Shown piece after piece: positions 55,906 through 62,000 of a stretch of DNA of 62,000 nt. How positions within the stretch are numbered: the first letter of the stretch is position 1; each line of letters opens with the position of its first letter. The stretch comes from Tubiluchus corallicola (Eukaryota > Priapulida > Priapulimorpha > Priapulimorphida > Tubiluchidae). The notes under the pieces are model-generated. The model was not told the origin of the DNA. It saw nothing but the letters and a program-made list of their open reading frames with translations, and made no database searches. The DNA lies in NCBI GenBank assembly GCA_030141605.1, contig JAQGDQ010000217.1, forward strand, positions 1 through 62,000, in the 5' to 3' direction. The position numbers and the translations under genes are program-made.

Positions 55906-56640
55906 GTCTAGGCATAACTCATACCATTCTCATTGAGACTTTTTATTTGATGTACTGCAAGCCACTGTTGCTCGACACTCAATACATTTGTTCTCCATCC
56001 CCAATTTCAGTTTTCACCTCTTAACAGGGTCAAACTATTAACCAATCTAGGCGTAACTCATACTATTCCATCTTGTCTCAACTAGACATGTCACTTGATG
56101 CACTACAGGCCACTGTAGCTCGACATTCAATGCGTTTGCTTCCCAAACCCATACAATTTCGTTGGCCCTTAGCAGGGTCAAGGATCAACCAATCTGGGAG
56201 TAGCTTACATCATTCTGTTTGTCTCATTAGGATCTCTTATTTTATATTTTATAAGTTATTATTGTTTGAAATCGGAAGCATTTGTCTCCCCGTCCCCATG
56301 TTTGTGTTTAACCCCTAATGTGGGGACAGGGGTCACTCAATCTAGGCATAACTCCCAGCATTCAATTAGCTCCATTGAGACTAATTTGATGTACTACAGC
56401 TTTCTGTTTCTCACATTGGGCACTGGAAACATTGGTTTCCCCTACCCACAGTTTCGGTTTTTGCCCCTTAGTGGGACCATGCTTCAACTAATCTGGCTTA
56501 TGTCATTCAATTCGTGTCATTCACTTTCGGTTGATAAATACAAGCCACGTTATTCGACAATGGAAGCATTAGTGCCCCCGTCCCCCGTTTTCGCTTTTTG
56601 CCTATTACCGAAAATTTTTATCATACTTCAATGGTCAATA
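55906..56640. repeat. five-unit diverged tandem (satellite-like) array
   Basis: Units begin with a 'tctaggcataactcat'-type block at 55906, 56046, 56193, 56341 and 56492 (spacing 140-151 bases). Each then carries a 'tgatgtactac' block, a 'ctcgacattcaatg' block and a 'tttttgccccttagyaggg' block. The units are strongly diverged, so the array is old. The ORFs across it (56073-56727) do not keep frame between units. Confidence 0.8.
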
Positions 56641-57914
56641 CTCAGGGGCTCAGCCATACATAAAACTTCGACTCCACCTACCAAAAGTTGTGTCCCTAGC
56701 TCAATTGTTGGAGATACAGAGAAATGAAAAAAAGAAGCCCCACCCACTCCATGGCGTTTGACTCGGTCACCCGGGGTAACGGGCGACAGGTAACGTATAA
56801 CGTTTACTCATTCAAACATATTAATTAGCACAAAGTTATTATTTTATTATTTATTACTATTCTTTATTGCTAAACAGTTACATACAATGCAAACATATAA
56901 TTGCATTACATTTACATTAAAATTTGTATGCAACCAGTTAATAAAAAACTGGTAAAAGCAATGGTGTCATTATTAGTAGGCCTACACATTTAAACTTAAA
57001 AACTAAATTTATAGTATAAATAGTATACACAAATGAATAGAAAAATTGCACACAAATACACAATGCACAATCATTAAGAGCAAATTAGAAATAATATTAC
57101 AAAGAAATTTACAAAGTATGCAAAAATACAATACAAATACACAGTACACATGCAGACATTGAGAAATTAATTTAAGCAAATTAAAAACATGAGTTTCACA
57201 GGAGAAAGCATTTATTATGTTACGCAATATATTTTGACTTATATTTTACTTGTGTCAGTTAAAGTGTTTCAAGTTTAGATGTACATGTATTTGACCCAAG
57301 TTTTACACCATGACCATTGTCTGGGTAATTGCACCTATCATGCTGTTACTAAATGATAAAACGACTAAACGTTTATACACATTTCCCAACTTTTCATGCT
57401 ACTTGGTTGACCGAGATAGCGCCTATTTCTCGTCTTATGTCTCACTGTTGTTAAGTCTGAAGCGTCTTGCGCTTTTTTGCATTTTCCATCTGAGTTGCAG
57501 CGCCCAATGGGTTGGAGTTGTTAATTCATCCTGCCTAACCGGCTGGAAAATCGCGCTGAAAGCCCTCTCAGCATGGCTTCTGACCAAGCCAGCTAAGTAC
57601 CTGCAATTGATATTTCTTAACCCTTTGTGAGCCGTTTTATAAGCTATAATTTACGGAAAAGGCCTCCGAAGTCTAAATAGTTTCTCTACCCGTTATAATA
57701 ATGATGATGCTGATGCTTCTGCTGCTGCTGCTGCTGTTGTTGAAGAAGATGATGAATGGATAGACAATTAACATAAGCTCAAACAGCTTTTGCCGACTGT
57801 AAATAATAATTCTGCCACTACGTAGTAGAGACCGTTATTACCCCGTTTTTACCCTAAATACCACGCACTAAGGCAGGGCAACAACAGGTACCGTTTTTAA
57901 AATCTTTGGTATTA
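56641..57914. other. non-coding stretch with a compound trinucleotide repeat
   Basis: AT-rich. A (GAT)(GCT)(GTT)(GAA) compound triplet tract lies at 57702-57757. The ORF at 57310-57630 has no recognisable domain. Confidence 0.45.
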
Positions 57915-57985
57915 CCGGCCGCATTATCGAACTCATGACCTCTCAGACGGAAAGCGCATGAGTACCACTAGACTATACCGGCTGA
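57860..57985 (-). mobile_element. tRNA-like repeat (SINE head), minus strand
   Basis: On the minus strand: 'gccggtatagtctagtggta' (A box) and, about 35 bases on, 'catgagttcgataatgc' (B box), closed by 'ggccgg'. The sequence continues as a non-tRNA body, so a SINE or tRNA pseudogene. Different tRNA parent from the copies at 18855 and 38178. Confidence 0.5.
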
Positions 57986-59220
57986 TCGAGACATGTCACA
58001 GACGTTATCTTTTTTGAAAGCACATGTAATATTATACATTAAGATTAATTCATTCCAACTGCTTGAAACAACTTATAAAGTATTCCTAAAAACATCGAAC
58101 CTGGTTTTTGGATGCGACATTCTTGAAAACTTCGTCCAAGATTTCTAAAACAACTCACTTGTCTTATTTTGAGGAAGTCAGATATGGGTGTCACACAATG
58201 CCTGTGTTTTCTTCACATCGTTGCAAATATAGCTTTCCAAGTTTAGGTTAAAGTAACTTTTTTGAAATGATCATTCCAAGTTACTCTTGAGCTACGTGAG
58301 GTGCTGAGCTTTTCGACGTGAACTGTTTTTTAACTTGCAACTACAGAAAAACTTCTACCTAATTTGTAAAAAGTTTATGCAAGTGGTTTTCTTACGTTTC
58401 TCATGCACTTTCATTTTACCTGCATGTCCGATCATTATTCCGTTTTTCCTTTGCAAAATTAACACCGACTTTTTATCTCTCTTGATACCCTAGCAAACGT
58501 GTCAAATTAATGCTCATTTCTCACACTGATGACAAGCGAAATTCCATACTACCAGTGTCAATACAGTTAATTCCCATCTCATTTCCCCTACGCAAAATTT
58601 ATCGTTAAATCCGTTGCCGTTTTTTGCCGTCGGGAAATTCACTTGGCGCTATTAATTACATGCTAATAAACGCAATCAGACTGTGAGTGTGGTTATGATG
58701 GGAAATTTAACAATGTCAGAATGGCCTATCAGCAGTGAGTATGCAGCAGCATCTATTAATTATCCTAATTTGGATTAGTTGGGGCTGATTAATTATTAGC
58801 ACGTGTGATTATTGAACAAACGGTAGTCATACGGACAACAGCAGTAGCGACAGTGTATTAGACTCGAATTCCAAGAAGAAAAGGAAATTTAATTTGCCTT
58901 GTTTACTGTAGTCTAAATTTAATTTACGAAACTGTATTTGTGTATTGATTGAGAATTTGTGCATCTGTATCTATGTAAGCACCGCAAATGTACCGAAATC
59001 CTAATATTTCGATTTCGCCACTTAGTAAAGTAACAATTAGTGGACATAGTTTTTGTGGTTTATGAGTGTTTTATCCTTTTATATCGGAAAAATTAAAAAC
59101 ATTATGTCCACATAATAAATAAATCCATAAGTTGTGAAATACCGTAGAGGTAAATATTTATTATCAACCTCATTAAGCTAAGTAAAATATATGCAGTAAC
59201 ACTTCAACAGTTTAACCAGG
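57986..59220. promoter_or_regulatory. AT-rich block with clustered homeodomain-like cores
   Basis: Around 58640-58810 there are many TAATTA/GGATTA cores within 170 bases, including 'cctaatttggattagttggg' and 'tgattaattattagcacgtg'. It looks like an enhancer, but the AT-rich background makes chance matches likely. An inverted pair 'gtggacata..' lies at about 59036 and 59092. Confidence 0.25.
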
Positions 59221-59259
59221 GGAGCAATGTCCCAAGCTCAGCAGAGCTGGTCTTATATC

Positions 59260-59430
59260 CTACTGGTTGCCAAGAAAACTGGTTAGATAGGCAGCGAGAT
59301 TGTTAGAAGACTATGTAACGAACTTGCTAGGCAATGGTGTTGCTTAGTGACAAGTTGTTAGGGAGATCCCTCACAGCTTGGTAACGAACTTTCCTGCTCT
59401 TTGCTATGGTAACGGATTGCTAGGTAGGAC
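59260..59430. promoter_or_regulatory. cluster of X-box (RFX-like) motifs
   Basis: Four imperfect matches to GTTRCC-N-RGYAAC within 170 bases: 'gttgccaagaaaac', 'cttgctaggcaat', 'gttgcttagtgac', 'tttgctatggtaac'. Could be an RFX-bound regulatory element, or a small internal repeat. Confidence 0.25.
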
Positions 59431-60932
59431 TATCAGGAAAGGTTGATCCTGTCCATTTTTTCCATAACGTTATACGTGTATTTAGGCCTACGTAACGATT
59501 ATTTAACTCCTTATATTACTATTAATATTTGTATTAATCACACGCTAATCGTTAAATTAAAATTGATTCCATAATTTTGATAATTTGGATTAATTAATAA
59601 ACAAATCAAAATCATTTTATTGCAGCACTGCAGTTCTCAAGTGATTGACACTTCTACGCATGAATAATAATGAAGATCCCTCAGTTAAGCATCAAGATGG
59701 CAGCACTTCCAATTGCCTTTAAATTTGACTTAAAAAATTCTTGAGTGCGCCACGCGACAGAGAAGCGAAAATAATTTTTTAGCATGAACCGTCTGTCCTC
59801 TAAAGCCATTAATTTTTAGCCTGGCTTCAACACTTTCACTTTCCTGACTTTCCAAGACTTTCCCGAATGTGAAGGAAATGAGAAAAACTGACGAGCAAAG
59901 CCCACTTCCTGCAGAAATATTTCCCATGTTTAATTTTCATTTAGGTGAACATGTTCTTTGCGCCGTAATATATGTGATGAATAAATACACTGGTAAACAT
60001 AACCCCGGGCAAATAGTTCATAGTCAATATTGAGGGGCGCATCCATGCATGACGGTGAAGCCAAGTCACGGTCACGTATTCTTGAGACTTCATCATTGCC
60101 TCGCAACAATGATTGAATTGCTGTTTCCACACGATATCTTTCACTGTTGTCAGACAACAAAAGAACAGTAATACGGTCCTTGCGAAGACAAATGAAGAAA
60201 GAGTTTGCTGCTACTTTGAATTAATTTGCTGTGTCGTGCCCGCTGTGTACATAAGTAGCTCCACCTTTTTGCCAAATTGATAATTGCGTTTTACACTAAT
60301 GGAATTGTCATACAATAATTATTAGATTAAACGGAGCCATGACAGCCGCTGCAATCGTCAACATTTCTTAATCGTTTTTGGTGCCTGATGGTGGTGCAGT
60401 GTCATGTGGTTACACTTATTACCTTCGACCCTTAAATTTAAACATGTTGTTTAAACAGCGCTGCTATTTTGCAACAAAAATGGTTTTACATTAAATGTCA
60501 TTTCTGATGTCTAAAGAAATCTAAAGAAGTCTAAACCTTCTTGATCAGTTACTGGTAACTCATTACATTGATGACCAAACTAAAGTTGTTAATTAAAAAC
60601 ACCTTTTAACGCTGCTATTTGTAACTGAAGTAGTTTCGCCGTGTCACTAGGGCAGCCCAGCTAAAAAACGAGAACTAAAACTTTTGATCAGTAATTATAT
60701 TCATATCAAACTCATTCTGATGTTATACAGCTTGTGTCATCTATAGCAGTTGCGCCATCTAATGGCAGACAAGGGAGTATCATTCATACACGTTTTAGGT
60801 GATTCCTTTAACACAAGAAAACTCGATTGCAATTAATTTAAAAGCAGTTTTTATGTGCTCAACAATGTCTCTTGATTATTTTATACCTTTTTGTGCCGTC
60901 TTTCCTCCAACTCTTCTCTTACTCCCCTCTAC

Positions 60933-60938
<6 letters not shown>
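59431..60938. other. non-coding stretch
   Basis: Two overlapping minus ORFs at 59930-60160 have no recognisable domain. Nothing else supported. Confidence 0.4.

Positions 60939-60993
<55 letters not shown>
60939..60993. repeat. (CT)n microsatellite
   Basis: About 55 bases of CT within a wider pyrimidine-rich stretch (60900-61080). Confidence 0.97.
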
Positions 60994-60997
<4 letters not shown>

Positions 60998-61141
60998 TTC
61001 TTTTTTCTTCCTTCTGTCTCCTTTTGTCCCTGTCTCTATTTTTGCTTCTTTTTCTCCCGTTCTCATTGTCTCGCTGTATAATTAACTTTAGTGGGTTGAT
61101 GCGAAATAATTTGTGGTTTTCACTTTTCGCTCTTTCAGCAG

Positions 61142-61218
61142 GCAGCGCCATAAATCTTGCCGCTGTTGTCGTCATGCATCGTAAATTTATGGACACTTTC
61201 TGTGAGAATCGAATAGGT
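61142..61218 (+). other. weak candidate exon
   Basis: Between AG acceptors after a pyrimidine-rich tract and a donor-like GTTAGT (61219), an open frame encodes a hydrophobic then polar peptide ('GSAINLAAVVVMHRKF'). It does not resemble the missing FERM F3 lobe. No homology that I recognise; chance is possible. Confidence 0.2.
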
Positions 61219-62000
61219 TAGTTGGAAAAGCAGTAAAACGCTTTTAAATGGTATAGTCATAATGAAATTTGGAAAGCCTTACTTATATGTGTACTCGACT
61301 GATGAACCCTCATTCGACTATAATGTTTAATTTGCACTTTTATTTTAATGATAATGTTTGAAAGAAACTTGACGCATTGTAGTTTTTGATTTTTAAACTG
61401 AATTTGCGAATATTTGTTTACCGAATATCTTCAGCTTGAAGTAAGATTTCATGTTTTCTTCAGCTTGACAAGTGTACGGCTCACCATGGTCTCTTCTTCA
61501 GTGGATATTGGCCTGCGCCCTCATTGACGTGATGTCAACAATGTCAACACATGTAATGTTTTTATTGACTGAGTAATTTATGCGGCTAATAGTAATATAT
61601 GATGTTAAATCGATAACTGTGTGTTGCAATAATTGCGTGCGGGCTCTGTGGCCGTGCAAGTTATGTATAAATGCTATTTCCAATTATTATTTTTTAGGCT
61701 ATGAGTTGGGGTATGATCATGAATCTTATCGTAAATGAGTTCTGCGTCCTGGCCTTAGCTGCGAATTTTCTAGTGGCATTTTAGCTCCCTTTCTCTTATT
61801 TACAAGTAAATAACGTGCTATTTGTTTCGTGTTACTAGAGCGCTATTCGGGAAGATTTGCCGTTTAGATGCTGCTTTCTGCTTTTTATCGCTCTGCGGAA
61901 TTTCAACTTCATTGCTAATGCTAAAATATTGTATTGTAGTGTGAGCTTTATTGGTAGTTTATTAGTTATTTCAATCATATTTAAGCCGTGTATTGCCCGC
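61219..62000. other. non-coding end of window
   Basis: Nothing recognised. Confidence 0.4.

Noticed and set aside
56073-56727. Overlapping ORFs of 81 and 153 codons
   Set aside because: They cross the tandem array and do not keep frame with the repeat unit.

Overview
The window is a piece of an AT-rich animal nuclear genome. Genes are split by GT-AG introns, there are long microsatellites, and the interspersed repeats are of animal type: tRNA- and 5S rRNA-derived SINEs, a LINE tail, Ty3/gypsy, hAT and pogo/Tigger elements. The protein content (intronless rhodopsin-class GPCRs and a tandem MyTH4-FERM unconventional myosin without an SH3 domain) suggests an invertebrate, perhaps early branching (sponge, placozoan or cnidarian). 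I cannot name the species.

Layout. 1-4939: a repeat block bounded by two inverted 489-bp arms in which I see no mismatch; it holds a foldback module, about 1 kb of (GA)n and no recognisable transposase. 5586-14828: a head-to-tail array of three intronless GPCR genes on the + strand (the third has a frameshift in helix 8) plus one GPCR relic. A (TTA)n tract and a 1-kb imperfect palindrome lie between them. 14850-18300: SINE, microsatellites and a LINE 3' end. 18339-49120: 31 consecutive + strand exons that splice in one open frame of 1,539 codons. They encode the end of a myosin motor, three IQ motifs, a charged helix, a disordered Pro/Ser/acidic linker, MyTH4-FERM, then MyTH4-FERM without its last lobe. 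Transposons and SINEs sit in its introns. 49121-62000: no exon I can support; trinucleotide-repeat DNA, a five-unit satellite-like array, a tRNA-like repeat and AT-rich blocks with clustered transcription-factor-like motifs.

Functionally, the GPCRs are likely a locally duplicated chemosensory or peptide/amine-type receptor family, ligand unknown. The myosin would be an actin motor whose tail binds microtubules or membrane cargo, as in filopodia or stereocilia. Neither end of the myosin gene is in the window: no motor exons lie in the 18.3 kb upstream and no final FERM lobe in the 12.9 kb downstream. The GPCR array may therefore lie inside a giant myosin intron, or the gene may be headless, rearranged or misassembled.
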